Position numbers and translations under genes: made by a program
Notes under the pieces: generated by a model
Told to the model about the DNA's origin: nothing
Database searches by the model: none
Seen by the model: the letters and a program-made list of their open reading frames with translations, nothing else
Shown: positions 31,609-44,400 of the stretch, piece after piece
Layout: each line of letters begins with the position of its first letter
Numbering within the stretch: position 1 is the stretch's first letter
NCBI GenBank assembly: GCA_026724425.1
Contig: JAIUCV010000090.1
Coordinates: forward strand, 4,092,001-4,156,000
From: Erythrophleum ivorense
Lineage: Eukaryota > Streptophyta > Magnoliopsida > Fabales > Fabaceae
DNA length: 64,000 bases
Reading direction: 5' to 3'

Positions 31609-34600
31609 GTATGATCAAAGTTACCTCTCAAATTGGTGCACTTCATCCAGATTTCGCAATATGTAATTGTGAGCCGCACTCAAATGTTTATGGTCCCACG
31701 ATTTTTCCTTCAACTTTCCAGCAAGTCTGCCTATTTCTTTGAAGATGCTGGGGACAACATGCCTATAAACAGGTGCAACGCCTCCATCATCGTATCGTTT
31801 CGTAGCGGTTCTTTTCGTTCTCACATTTGGACTAAAATAGTAAGACGAGAAGTTAGATGTTTCCTCTGTCAAACTTCCTTGTACGATGGATCCCTCTACT
31901 TTTGCAAGGTTTTTAGCCTTTCCCTTCAAGTGTCCCATAAAACGTTCGAACGGATACATCCACCTGAATTGCACAGGCCCCCCCAATTCCGCTTCATATG
32001 GCAAGTGTACCGTTAGGTGTTCCATCACGTCGAAGAATGAAGGAGGAAAGATCATTTCCATGTTACATAACAAGACAGCAATGTTTTTATTTAATTTCTC
32101 TACCCCGTCTTCTGTCAGTGTTCGCGTGCAAAGATCTCGGAAAAACGCCCCAATACCTATAATATAATATATATCCACCGTTAACAAATTAATTGATACG
32201 ATCCTAGCCAAGATCTTTCACTCTAAGTTGGTAGGGATAATCCTTGACTCCAATGAAGTGGTGAAACTCCAAAGAAACAAGGCGGTGGAACCTTAGAAAG
32301 ATGATGCAGGTAGATCCAACAGTGAGTATATTAAACCCACCACCTGATGCTATCTTAAACCGCAAACAACTATCCTCAGTTGATAGAATGGCCACACAAG
32401 TGTGATGAAGAACACTTGATAAACCGGGTTGATCCCTTGGATATGACACACCAAGACCGATCGAAAAGTTCACAAGGAACAAAAGAGAATCACTCTCAAA
32501 ATATTTGATAAAGAAAAGAAAAAGGTTGTTGTTTTCTCAAGTGAGATTACATGAATATAAAGGAAAAGAAACTTGGAAACAAAGCCAAGTAATTAAGTTT
32601 CTTGAAAACAGAATAAGACTTAAACTTATTGAAAGCAATAAAAAATGTGTTGAATAACTCTTGACCTCCTCCTGATTCTTGAACTCCAAAAGTGACTCTT
32701 GATCTTCATTTTCGTCACTCCTCTTGGGCAGAACAATACACCTTTCAATTTGGGCCTTCTTGGGTATGTAACATGTTCCAAAGGGGCTGGACTTGATAGG
32801 TATCATCTCTAATGGACTTCTGAATATTCTCCTACCCCAAATCCTCTTGAAACAATCCATCAAGAACATCCTTCGTTTCTGGACAGCTTCTGAATGATAT
32901 TTGAACTCTCCTGGTCGCCACAAATAGGTTTGGAGTTGATCAATCCCGTGAGACTTCAAACAAGGCAAGTTGAGCATCACCTGGTTTAGAAGTTGAATAA
33001 CTTCTAACCCAAAACCGGTATTGGGATGAATCCAATTTGATGATCTCCCTGATTGAGTCACAATTCCATAACATGCCGGTTTATAGCTTAATTCCTTCAG
33101 AATTGCTCGGAATCCTCCAATTAGCACGTCTGGGTCCAAATCGGGAATTCTCCGGTTCACCCAATTTGTAAAATCCATAACTCTTAATCCAAATTGAATT
33201 TGTTCACGAATCCAATTCTCCGACTTCCTCTGATGAGTTGACTCTCTATACCATCTTGGTTTGTTGCTTAGTTCTTCCTGGTTATGCCAGAATCTTCCAA
33301 GGAATGAGCATATGTCCAAATCGGGTAAGTTGGGAGACACCCGATTTGCAATTTGAATAACCTCTCCATCTATGCTCCAATTCAACTGCTTCCACTTCGA
33401 GACGTGACATGGTTGAGATAAGAATGTATTCCAGTTAGTTTCAGACCTTAATACCTTGTCGTTGAGACGGAATGATCCAAACAATGAGCATCTCTCCGAT
33501 TCGGCTTCGATAGCTGGATAGTCTGGAATCATCTGACTTGAAAACTGAATAACTCCATCATCTGAACTCTGATTGGAATGATTCCACTTTGAGAATCTCT
33601 CTGGATGAGCTGAGAATGTTTCCCAGGTTGTCTCATGGTCTGAATCCTCGTGGTTGCTCTGAAAAGAATCGAACAGTGGACGTAGGTCTGCCTCAGCTTT
33701 ACTAACATGGTCGTCTGGAATCACCGGTTTTGTAAATTCGATTCCCAACAGGTCCGAGCTCCTATGGACCTGATTCCACTTCGTCATGAATCTCTGATGA
33801 GTTAGGTTTATGGAATAGGTTGATTTGTTGCCTGAATCCTTCTGGTTGGCTTGGTACGCTCCATTAAAGGCATGTATATCCTTCCCGAGTCTGATTAAAC
33901 TTGTACCTCCGCTTTGGTCAAGCTCTGGTTCAGCTTCTGGTTTGATGACCGCTTCAACTGGTTCCATGATCACATCATACCCCTCCTCTTGAAAAAGTTT
34001 CGACCTCGAAACTGTACAATGTTGGGTTGAGAAGTGTTGAAGTGATTCTGGTGGCTTCTCTTTGATCAGAATGGAATAGATGATTCCATGTTGTTGTTCA
34101 CGGGGCAGAACAGCAACACCTTCTGTGAACTCTCCTAGTTCACCTTTTGAACCCAATTTCTCCTCCAAGGTAGTGCTAGCTGCATTTGTACAGCTCCATT
34201 CATCAATGATCAAGCTGTACCCTTTATCTTGAGTGTTACATCTTGAATGAAACAGCTCCTCCTCTTGCACATTCTCTTCTACTTTGGCTTGCTCATTCAG
34301 GGACCTCTTTACTACCAACAACTCCTCTTTAGTATCAAGTTCTTCACCATCCTTATCATCAGGATCAGTAGAATAAGACTCTCTTTCAGTTTCAAGCTCG
34401 CCATTGACCCTAAGCCCCATTGCTCTCTGATTGGGACTCTCACCTCCACAATGACCTTGGATTTCTTTAGTGCCAGTGGATGGCTTGGTGTTAATACTCG
34501 GTTTAGGGACTGTCTTCTCCTCCTTAGAAGTACTTGGATTCATGTGAGATGATTTAGATCCAGAAGTTTGACGTCTGTTACCCTTCTTCTGCTGCTCATC

Positions 34601-36684
34601 CAAAATACTCTTAGGCAACATCTCCTGAAAATAATCATCAACACTTCGATTGCCTTGATCTAGCCTTCTTAGCTTTTGATGTAGCTCTCTGTGGTAGTGG
34701 CTGGGCATAAATCTCTTCCTCATCACAGCCTTCATCTCAGACCATGTCTCAATGGGATACTCTCCATTGCGCCTCCCGCTTGTTACCAACTGATCCCACC
34801 AAGTAATAGCATAATCACAAAATTCATATGCTGCAACTCGTACCTTCTTGAACTCGGAATAGTTTTGGCAATCAAAAACGTGCTCCATGTTTTTCTCCCA
34901 CTCTAGATATGCATCAGGATCATTCTTCCCATGGAATGTATGAATCTTCAACTTAAGACCACCCAAGTTGTCATCCGTTCGATCCCTGCCTTCTCTAGCA
35001 TATTGTGATCTCCTTCGATTCTCCATTGTAGGATATACACCATGACTATAAGAATCAACCTCTGGTCTGTTGTAATCAGCCTTTGCACATCTTGGTTGGA
35101 TTCTTTCTCTTCTACTAGGCAGATTTCGTGGTTTCCTTTGTTGTGCTTCTTCTTGAACTCGATTCAACCTTTCATGCACTCCTTCAAACTCAGCCTTTAT
35201 CAGTTTCTGCATCTCTTCCATCATGGCTTGAAATTTGAGATTGGGAATACCAGACATGATTAGAAACAATAATTTTTTTTTTCTCTTTTTTTTTTTTACT
35301 TTTTTTTTTTATCTCTTTTTTTGTTTCTTTTTTTTTGGGTAATAGCATTGAATAACATAAAAATAAACCATAATTAATAAACTAACCATAGAAAAAAAAA
35401 AACCAATATTCTCTATATTTTCTACAATATATACTAAATTACCCCTTATATTTTTTCTCTCATCTCTCCTCTCTCCTTTCTGATCTCTCATCTCCCTCTT
35501 TTTTCTTCTCCTTACGATCTTCTCTCATCTCTTCTCTGTTTCTTCTCCTCACGATATTTCCTGTAAACCCAAGATTCCATGTCTCTGCATAGTATGCAGC
35601 AGAAACCAAAGAATCTGTTGGCATCTCTGCTGCTCCAGCTGCGGCTATTGCGTGTTTGCAAGGAATTCGAAGTTGCTGAAACTCCAAACACGAACATGTT
35701 TCGTCAAGCAGCTTCACAGTATGGCATCGCCCTTCTCGTTCTTGTACTTGGAACTCGAACTCACTGATCATCCGAACAGACAGGTCATTTGATTCTTCAA
35801 ATGTCTTGCTGACTAACTTCCTCACATACGGAGATAGAAGGCCTTCGTTCTTCATGGCTTTTGCCCTACGAATTGCAAACCAAGTCATCACGGACGTCCT
35901 GATGTACTCACACATACAAATCAATCAAGTTATAGATATATATATATATATTATAGTCTATACTATTTTCTCTCTATAGAATAACACATAATTTAAGTTT
36001 AAGGTTTTAATTTTTTTAGATATGGAGTTTAGATTTTGGGTTTATGGTTTAGTTTTTTGGGTTTAGGGTGTAGTTTTTATGGTTTAGAGTTTAGATTTTG
36101 GGTTTTGGGTTTAGTTTTTTGGTTTAGAGTTTAGATTTTGGGTTTAGGGTTTAGTTTTTTGGGTTTAGGGTTTAGTTTTTATGGTTTAGGGTTTAGATTT
36201 TGGGTTTTGGGTTTAGTTTTTATGTTTTAGGGTTTAGATTTTGGGTTTTGGGTTTAGTTTTTTGGTTTAGGGTTTAGATTTTGGGTTTAGGGTTTAGTTT
36301 TTTGGTTTAGGGTTTAGTTTTTTGGTTTAAAGTTTAAATTTTGGGTTTTGGGTTTAGTTTTTTTGTTTAGTATTTAGATTTGGGTTTAGGGTTGAGTATT
36401 TGGGTTTAGGGTTTAGTTTTTGGGGTTTAGTGTTTAGATTTTGGGTTTGGGTTTATGTTTTGAGTATATACAAACAAATAGTATAGAAAATTGATAAAAG
36501 TAGTATAGAGAACTCATTTTTCCTTCTGATGTGGCAAAAGTGTAATTAATGTGACCGTGAAAGGAGATAATGGGGAAAAAAAAATTCTCTTTGTTATTGG
36601 CTTAATTTTCAAAAAAGCATAGCTATATTCTTCATTTTTTCCCCAATATTGTTATACAGCAAATTGACCCTTTTTTTTTTTACT

Positions 36685-36720
<36 letters not shown>

Positions 36721-39700
36721 CTTGATTTCGAAAATAAATATATAAGAATTGAAAATAAAAGAAAATAAAAGAAATGAAGATGAAAAGATAGAATATGAAA
36801 GATAGAAATGAAAAGATGAGAAGATGAAAAGGAAAAGAAATGAAAAGATGAGAAGATGATAGAATGATAGAATACCGAACTTACGAGTGTTGCTCTGATA
36901 CCACTTGATACGATCCTAGCCAAGATCTTTCACTCTAAGTTGGTAGGGATAATCCTTGACTCCAATGAAGTGGTGAAACTCCAAAGAAACAAGGCGGTGG
37001 AACCTTAGAAAGATGATGCAGGTAGATCCAACAGTGAGTATATTAAACCCACCACCTGATGCTATCTTAAACCGCAAACAACTATCCTCAGTTGATAGAA
37101 TGGCCACACAAGTGTGATGAAGAACACTTGATAAACCGGGTTGATCCCTTGGATATGACACACCAAGACCGATCGAAAAGTTCACAAGGAACAAAAGAGA
37201 ATCACTCTCAAAATATTTGATAAAGAAAAGAAAAAGGTTGTTGTTTTCTCAAGTGAGATTACATGAATATAAAGGAAAAGAAACTTGGAAACAAAGCCAA
37301 GTAATTAAGTTTCTTGAAAACAGAATAAGACTTAAACTTATTGAAAGCAATAAAAAATGTGTTGAATAACTCTTGACCTCCTCCTGATTCTTGAACTCCA
37401 AAAGTGACTCTTGATCTTCATTTTCGTCACTCCTCTTGGGCAGAACAATACACCTTTCAATTTGGGCCTTCTTGGGTATGTAACATGTTCCAAAGGGGCT
37501 GGACTTGATAGGTATCATCTCTAATGGACTTCTGAATATTCTCCTACCCCAAATCCTCTTGAAACAATCCATCAAGAACATCCTTCGTTTCTGGACAGCT
37601 TCTGAATGATATTTGAACTCTCCTGGTCGCCACAAATAGGTTTGGAGTTGATCAATCCCGTGAGACTTCAAACAAGGCAAGTTGAGCATCACCTGGTTTA
37701 GAAGTTGAATAACTTCTAACCCAAAACCGGTATTGGGATGAATCCAATTTGATGATCTCCCTGATTGAGTCACAATTCCATAACATGCCGGTTTATAGCT
37801 TAATTCCTTCAGAATTGCTCGGAATCCTCCAATTAGCACGTCTGGGTCCAAATCGGGAATTCTCCGGTTCACCCAATTTGTAAAATCCATAACTCTTAAT
37901 CCAAATTGAATTTGTTCACGAATCCAATTCTCCGACTTCCTCTGATGAGTTGACTCTCTATACCATCTTGGTTTGTTGCTTAGTTCTTCCTGGTTATGCC
38001 AGAATCTTCCAAGGAATGAGCATATGTCCAAATCGGGTAAGTTGGGAGACACCCGATTTGCAATTTGAATAACCTCTCCATCTATGCTCCAATTCAACTG
38101 CTTCCACTTCGAGACGTGACATGGTTGAGATAAGAATGTATTCCAGTTAGTTTCAGACCTTAATACCTTGTCGTTGAGACGGAATGATCCAAACAATGAG
38201 CATCTCTCCGATTCGGCTTCGATAGCTGGATAGTCTGGAATCATCTGACTTGAAAACTGAATAACTCCATCATCTGAACTCTGATTGGAATGATTCCACT
38301 TTGAGAATCTCTCTGGATGAGCTGAGAATGTTTCCCAGGTTGTCTCATGGTCTGAATCCTCGTGGTTGCTCTGAAAAGAATCGAACAGTGGACGTAGGTC
38401 TGCCTCAGCTTTACTAACATGGTCGTCTGGAATCACCGGTTTTGTAAATTCGATTCCCAACAGGTCCGAGCTCCTATGGACCTGATTCCACTTCGTCATG
38501 AATCTCTGATGAGTTAGGTTTATGGAATAGGTTGATTTGTTGCCTGAATCCTTCTGGTTGGCTTGGTACGCTCCATTAAAGGCATGTATATCCTTCCCGA
38601 GTCTGATTAAACTTGTACCTCCGCTTTGGTCAAGCTCTGGTTCAGCTTCTGGTTTGATGACCGCTTCAACTGGTTCCATGATCACATCATACCCCTCCTC
38701 TTGAAAAAGTTTCGACCTCGAAACTGTACAATGTTGGGTTGAGAAGTGTTGAAGTGATTCTGGTGGCTTCTCTTTGATCAGAATGGAATAGATGATTCCA
38801 TGTTGTTGTTCACGGGGCAGAACAGCAACACCTTCTGTGAACTCTCCTAGTTCACCTTTTGAACCCAATTTCTCCTCCAAGGTAGTGCTAGCTGCATTTG
38901 TACAGCTCCATTCATCAATGATCAAGCTGTACCCTTTATCTTGAGTGTTACATCTTGAATGAAACAGCTCCTCCTCTTGCACATTCTCTTCTACTTTGGC
39001 TTGCTCATTCAGGGACCTCTTTACTACCAACAACTCCTCTTTAGTATCAAGTTCTTCACCATCCTTATCATCAGGATCAGTAGAATAAGACTCTCTTTCA
39101 GTTTCAAGCTCGCCATTGACCCTAAGCCCCATTGCTCTCTGATTGGGACTCTCACCTCCACAATGACCTTGGATTTCTTTAGTGCCAGTGGATGGCTTGG
39201 TGTTAATACTCGGTTTAGGGACTGTCTTCTCCTCCTTAGAAGTACTTGGATTCATGTGAGATGATTTAGATCCAGAAGTTTGACGTCTGTTACCCTTCTT
39301 CTGCTGCTCATCCAAAATACTCTTAGGCAACATCTCCTGAAAATAATCATCAACACTTCGATTGCCTTGATCTAGCCTTCTTAGCTTTTGATGTAGCTCT
39401 CTGTGGTAGTGGCTGGGCATAAATCTCTTCCTCATCACAGCCTTCATCTCAGACCATGTCTCAATGGGATACTCTCCATTGCGCCTCCCGCTTGTTACCA
39501 ACTGATCCCACCAAGTAATAGCATAATCACAAAATTCATATGCTGCAACTCGTACCTTCTTGAACTCGGAATAGTTTTGGCAATCAAAAACGTGCTCCAT
39601 GTTTTTCTCCCACTCTAGATATGCATCAGGATCATTCTTCCCATGGAATGTATGAATCTTCAACTTAAGACCACCCAAGTTGTCATCCGTTCGATCCCTG

Positions 39701-41396
39701 CCTTCTCTAGCATATTGTGATCTCCTTCGATTCTCCATTGTAGGATATACACCATGACTATAAGAATCAACCTCTGGTCTGTTGTAATCAGCCTTTGCAC
39801 ATCTTGGTTGGATTCTTTCTCTTCTACTAGGCAGATTTCGTGGTTTCCTTTGTTGTGCTTCTTCTTGAACTCGATTCAACCTTTCATGCACTCCTTCAAA
39901 CTCAGCCTTTATCAGTTTCTGCATCTCTTCCATCATGGCTTGAAATTTGAGATTGGGAATACCAGACATGATTAGAAACAATAATTTTTTTTTTCTCTTT
40001 TTTTTTTTTACTTTTTTTTTTTATCTCTTTTTTTGTTTCTTTTTTTTTGGGTAATAGCATTGAATAACATAAAAATAAACCATAATTAATAAACTAACCA
40101 TAGAAAAAAAAAAACCAATATTCTCTATATTTTCTACAATATATACTAAATTACCCCTTATATTTTTTCTCTCATCTCTCCTCTCTCCTTTCTGATCTCT
40201 CATCTCCCTCTTTTTTCTTCTCCTTACGATCTTCTCTCATCTCTTCTCTGTTTCTTCTCCTCACGATATTTCCTGTAAACCCAAGATTCCATGTCTCTGC
40301 ATAGTATGCAGCAGAAACCAAAGAATCTGTTGGCATCTCTGCTGCTCCAGCTGCGGCTATTGCGTGTTTGCAAGGAATTCGAAGTTGCTGAAACTCCAAA
40401 CACGAACATGTTTCGTCAAGCAGCTTCACAGTATGGCATCGCCCTTCTCGTTCTTGTACTTGGAACTCGAACTCACTGATCATCCGAACAGACAGGTCAT
40501 TTGATTCTTCAAATGTCTTGCTGACTAACTTCCTCACATACGGAGATAGAAGGCCTTCGTTCTTCATGGCTTTTGCCCTACGAATTGCAAACCAAGTCAT
40601 CACGGACGTCCTGATGTACTCACACATACAAATCAATCAAGTTATAGATATATATATATATATTATAGTCTATACTATTTTCTCTCTATAGAATAACACA
40701 TAATTTAAGTTTAAGGTTTTAATTTTTTTAGATATGGAGTTTAGATTTTGGGTTTATGGTTTAGTTTTTTGGGTTTAGGGTGTAGTTTTTATGGTTTAGA
40801 GTTTAGATTTTGGGTTTTGGGTTTAGTTTTTTGGTTTAGAGTTTAGATTTTGGGTTTAGGGTTTAGTTTTTTGGGTTTAGGGTTTAGTTTTTATGGTTTA
40901 GGGTTTAGATTTTGGGTTTTGGGTTTAGTTTTTATGTTTTAGGGTTTAGATTTTGGGTTTTGGGTTTAGTTTTTTGGTTTAGGGTTTAGATTTTGGGTTT
41001 AGGGTTTAGTTTTTTGGTTTAGGGTTTAGTTTTTTGGTTTAAAGTTTAAATTTTGGGTTTTGGGTTTAGTTTTTTTGTTTAGTATTTAGATTTGGGTTTA
41101 GGGTTGAGTATTTGGGTTTAGGGTTTAGTTTTTGGGGTTTAGTGTTTAGATTTTGGGTTTGGGTTTATGTTTTGAGTATATACAAACAAATAGTATAGAA
41201 AATTGATAAAAGTAGTATAGAGAACTCATTTTTCCTTCTGATGTGGCAAAAGTGTAATTAATGTGACCGTGAAAGGAGATAATGGGGAAAAAAAAATTCT
41301 CTTTGTTATTGGCTTAATTTTCAAAAAAGCATAGCTATATTCTTCATTTTTTCCCCAATATTGTTATACAGCAAATTGACCCTTTTTTTTTTTACT

Positions 41397-41431
<35 letters not shown>

Positions 41432-44400
41432 CTTGATTTCGAAAATAAATATATAAGAATTGAAAATAAAAGAAAATAAAAGAAATGAAGATGAAAAGAT
41501 AGAATATGAAAGATAGAAATGAAAAGATGAGAAGATGAAAAGGAAAAGAAATGAAAAGATGAGAAGATGATAGAATGATAGAATACCGAACTTACGAGTG
41601 TTGCTCTGATACCACTTGATACGATCCTAGCCAAGATCTTTCACTCTAAGTTGGTAGGGATAATCCTTGACTACAATGAAGTGGTGAAACTCCAAAGAAA
41701 CAAGGCGGTGGAACCTTAGAAAGATGATGCAGGTAGATCCAACAGTGAGTATATTAAACCCACCACCTGATGCTATCTTAAACCGCAAACAACTATCCTC
41801 AGTTGATAGAATGGCCACACAAGTGTGATGAAGAACACTTGATAAACCGGGTTGATCCCTTGGATATGACACACCAAGACCGATCGAAAAGTTCACAAGG
41901 AACAAAAGAGAATCACTCTCAAAATATTTGATAAAGAAAAGAAAAAGGTTGTTGTTTTCTCAAGTGAGATTACATGAATATAAAGGAAAAGAAACTTGGA
42001 AACAAAGCCAAGTAATTAAGTTTCTTGAAAACAGAATAAGACTTAAACTTATTGAAAGCAATAAAAAATGTGTTGAATAACTCTTGACCTCCTCCTGATT
42101 CTTGAACTCCAAAAGTGACTCTTGATCTTCATTTTCGTCACTCCTCTTGGGCAGAACAATACACCTTTCAATTTGGGCCTTCTTGGGTATGTAACATGTT
42201 CCAAAGGGGCTGGACTTGATAGGTATCATCTCTAATGGACTTCTGAATATTCTCCTACCCCAAATCCTCTTGAAACAATCCATCAAGAACATCCTTCGTT
42301 TCTGGACAGCTTCTGAATGATATTTGAACTCTCCTGGTCGCCACAAATAGGTTTGGAGTTGATCAATCCCGTGAGACTTCAAACAAGGCAAGTTGAGCAT
42401 CACCTGGTTTAGAAGTTGAATAACTTCTAACCCAAAACCGGTATTGGGATGAATCCAATTTGATGATCTCCCTGATTGAGTCACAATTCCATAACATGCC
42501 GGTTTATAGCTTAATTCCTTCAGAATTGCTCGGAATCCTCCAATTAGCACGTCTGGGTCCAAATCGGGAATTCTCCGGTTCACCCAATTTGTAAAATCAA
42601 TAACTCTTAATCCAAATTGAATTTGTTCACGAATCCAATTCTCCGACTTCCTCTGATGAGTTGACTCTCTATACCATCTTGGTTTGTTGCTTAGTTCTTC
42701 CTGGTTATGCCAGAATCTTCCAAGGAATGAGCATATGTCCAAATCGGGTAAGTTGGGAGACACCCGATTTGCAATTTGAATAACCTCTCCATCTATGCTC
42801 CAATTCAACTGCTTCCACTTCGAGACGTGACATGGTTGAGATAAGAATGTATTCCAGTTAGTTTCAGACCTTAATACCTTGTCGTTGAGACGGAATGATC
42901 CAAACAATGAGCATCTCTCCGATTCGGCTTCGATAGCTGGATAGTCTGGAATCATCTGACTTGAAAACTGAATAACTCCATCATCTGAACTCTGATTGGA
43001 ATGATTCCACTTTGAGAATCTCTCTGGATGAGCTGAGAATGTTTCCCAGGTTGTCTCATGGTCTGAATCCTCGTGGTTGCTCTGAAAAGAATCGAACAGT
43101 GGACGTAGGTCTGCCTCAGCTTTACTAACATGGTCGTCTGGAATCACCGGTTTTGTAAATTCGATTCCCAACAGGTCCGAGCCCTATGGACCTGATTCCA
43201 CTTCGTCATGAATCTCTGATGAGTTAGGTTTATGGAATAGGTTGATTTGTTGCCTGAATCCTTCTGGTTGGCTTGGTACGCTCCATTAAAGGCATGTATA
43301 TCCTTCCCGAGTCTGATTAAACTTGTACCTCCGCTTTGGTCAAGCTCTGGTTCAGCTTCTGGTTTGATGACCGCTTCAACTGGTTCCATGATCACATCAT
43401 TAATAAAAACATATTTAATTATATATGTACATATATAAACTCAATTAAAAGAAATGTAACTACTTGTTTACCAGCAATTGCTTCGTGGACATGAGACGGC
43501 AATAGTTCTTGTAATGCAAACGGTAGCAGTCGCTGCATGAAAACATGGCAATCGTGGCTCTTCATACCAGAAAATTTTTGTCCTTGCTCTATACATCGCG
43601 AGAATTTGGAAACATATCCATCCGGAAATTTAACATCTGAGGCCACCCAATCAAATAGAGCTCTCTTCGCATCTGCAGACAATCGAAAACTTGGAATTGG
43701 CTGTTTGCCGTCTGTAGTAATCTCCAACTCGCTTCTTTTGCATATTTCTGCTAAATCCAGCCTCGATTTCATATTGTCTTTACTTCTCCCTTGGACATTC
43801 AAAATGGTATGCATGATGTTATCAAAAAAATTCTTCTCGATATGCATAACGTCCAAATTATGTCGCAAAAGATGATCCTTCCAATATGGGAGTTCCCAGA
43901 ATATACTTTTTTTGTGCCAATTGTGTGCTTGTCCATATCCGTCAGGCATGGTTGCAGTACAATGCCAATTGCCCCCACGTTTGCATGTCTCCTCACCACC
44001 ATAATGATCTATCTGATCAAGCAACTCCTGTCCCGAAAGATAATCCGGAGGGGGACCGCGGACAACTTTATTCTTCGTAAATAAAACCCTGTTCCTTCGG
44101 TACCTGTGATTGGTAGGAAGAAAACGACGGTGACAATCAAACCAACAAGGTTTTCTTCCATGCCTCAGCTGAAATGCTTCTGTCCTACCCAAACAGTGTG
44201 GACACGATAGTCTTCCGTGCGTAGTCCACCCTGACAACATTCCATAAGCTGGAAAGTCGCTAATCGTCCACAATAATACTGCGCGCATGATGAAATTTTG
44301 TTGCTGTGAGCAATCAAAGGTGCAGACTCCTGAATACCAAAGTTGTTTCAACTCGTCAATCAAAGGTTGCAGAAATACATCTAGGGATCGCCTCGGATGC

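Larger units (their letters stand above)
35337..36670 (-). mobile_element. MULE derivative inserted in the TR-GAG leader, copy 1
   Basis: The ends are GGGTAATAGCATTG (left) and the complement of GGGTCAATTTGCTGTA (right), an imperfect terminal inverted repeat. It sits inside an A run: the empty site in the plus copy has ~10 A between GAGAGT and GAAAC, while here there are 11 and 9, consistent with a 9-10 bp target duplication. It holds a SWIM-domain transposase fragment and ~440 bp of TTTAGGG-like minisatellite. It is identical in position in unit 2, so it pre-dates the tandem duplication. Confidence 0.82.
33978..36905 (-). other. TR-GAG array internal region 1
   Basis: It contains the polypurine tract (33980-33990), the gag N-terminal coding part, the A-rich leader, a nested MULE (35337-36670) and the primer site complement GCTCTGATACCA at 36892-36903. 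Confidence 0.9.
32189..43404 (-). mobile_element. Tandem TR-GAG array LTR-int-LTR-int-LTR with TTAAT target duplication
   Basis: TTAAT at 32189-32193 and 43400-43404 flanks 32194-43399 (11206 bp), which begins TGATACG and ends CATCA on +. Three LTRs (32194-33977, 36906-38689, 41617-43399) alternate with two internal regions; the period is 4712 bp (4711 for the last step). One duplication flanking the whole block shows a single integration, with expansion by unequal recombination afterwards, or integration of a preformed multimer. No translated difference is visible between units 1 and 2; the outermost 5' LTR (41617-43399) has private changes. The block lies in TNP2 intron 1. Confidence 0.95.

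Noticed and set aside
36010..36455. True telomere or subtelomere
   Set aside because: Repeats are degenerate, lie inside a MULE and occur twice in the array at exactly one period apart.
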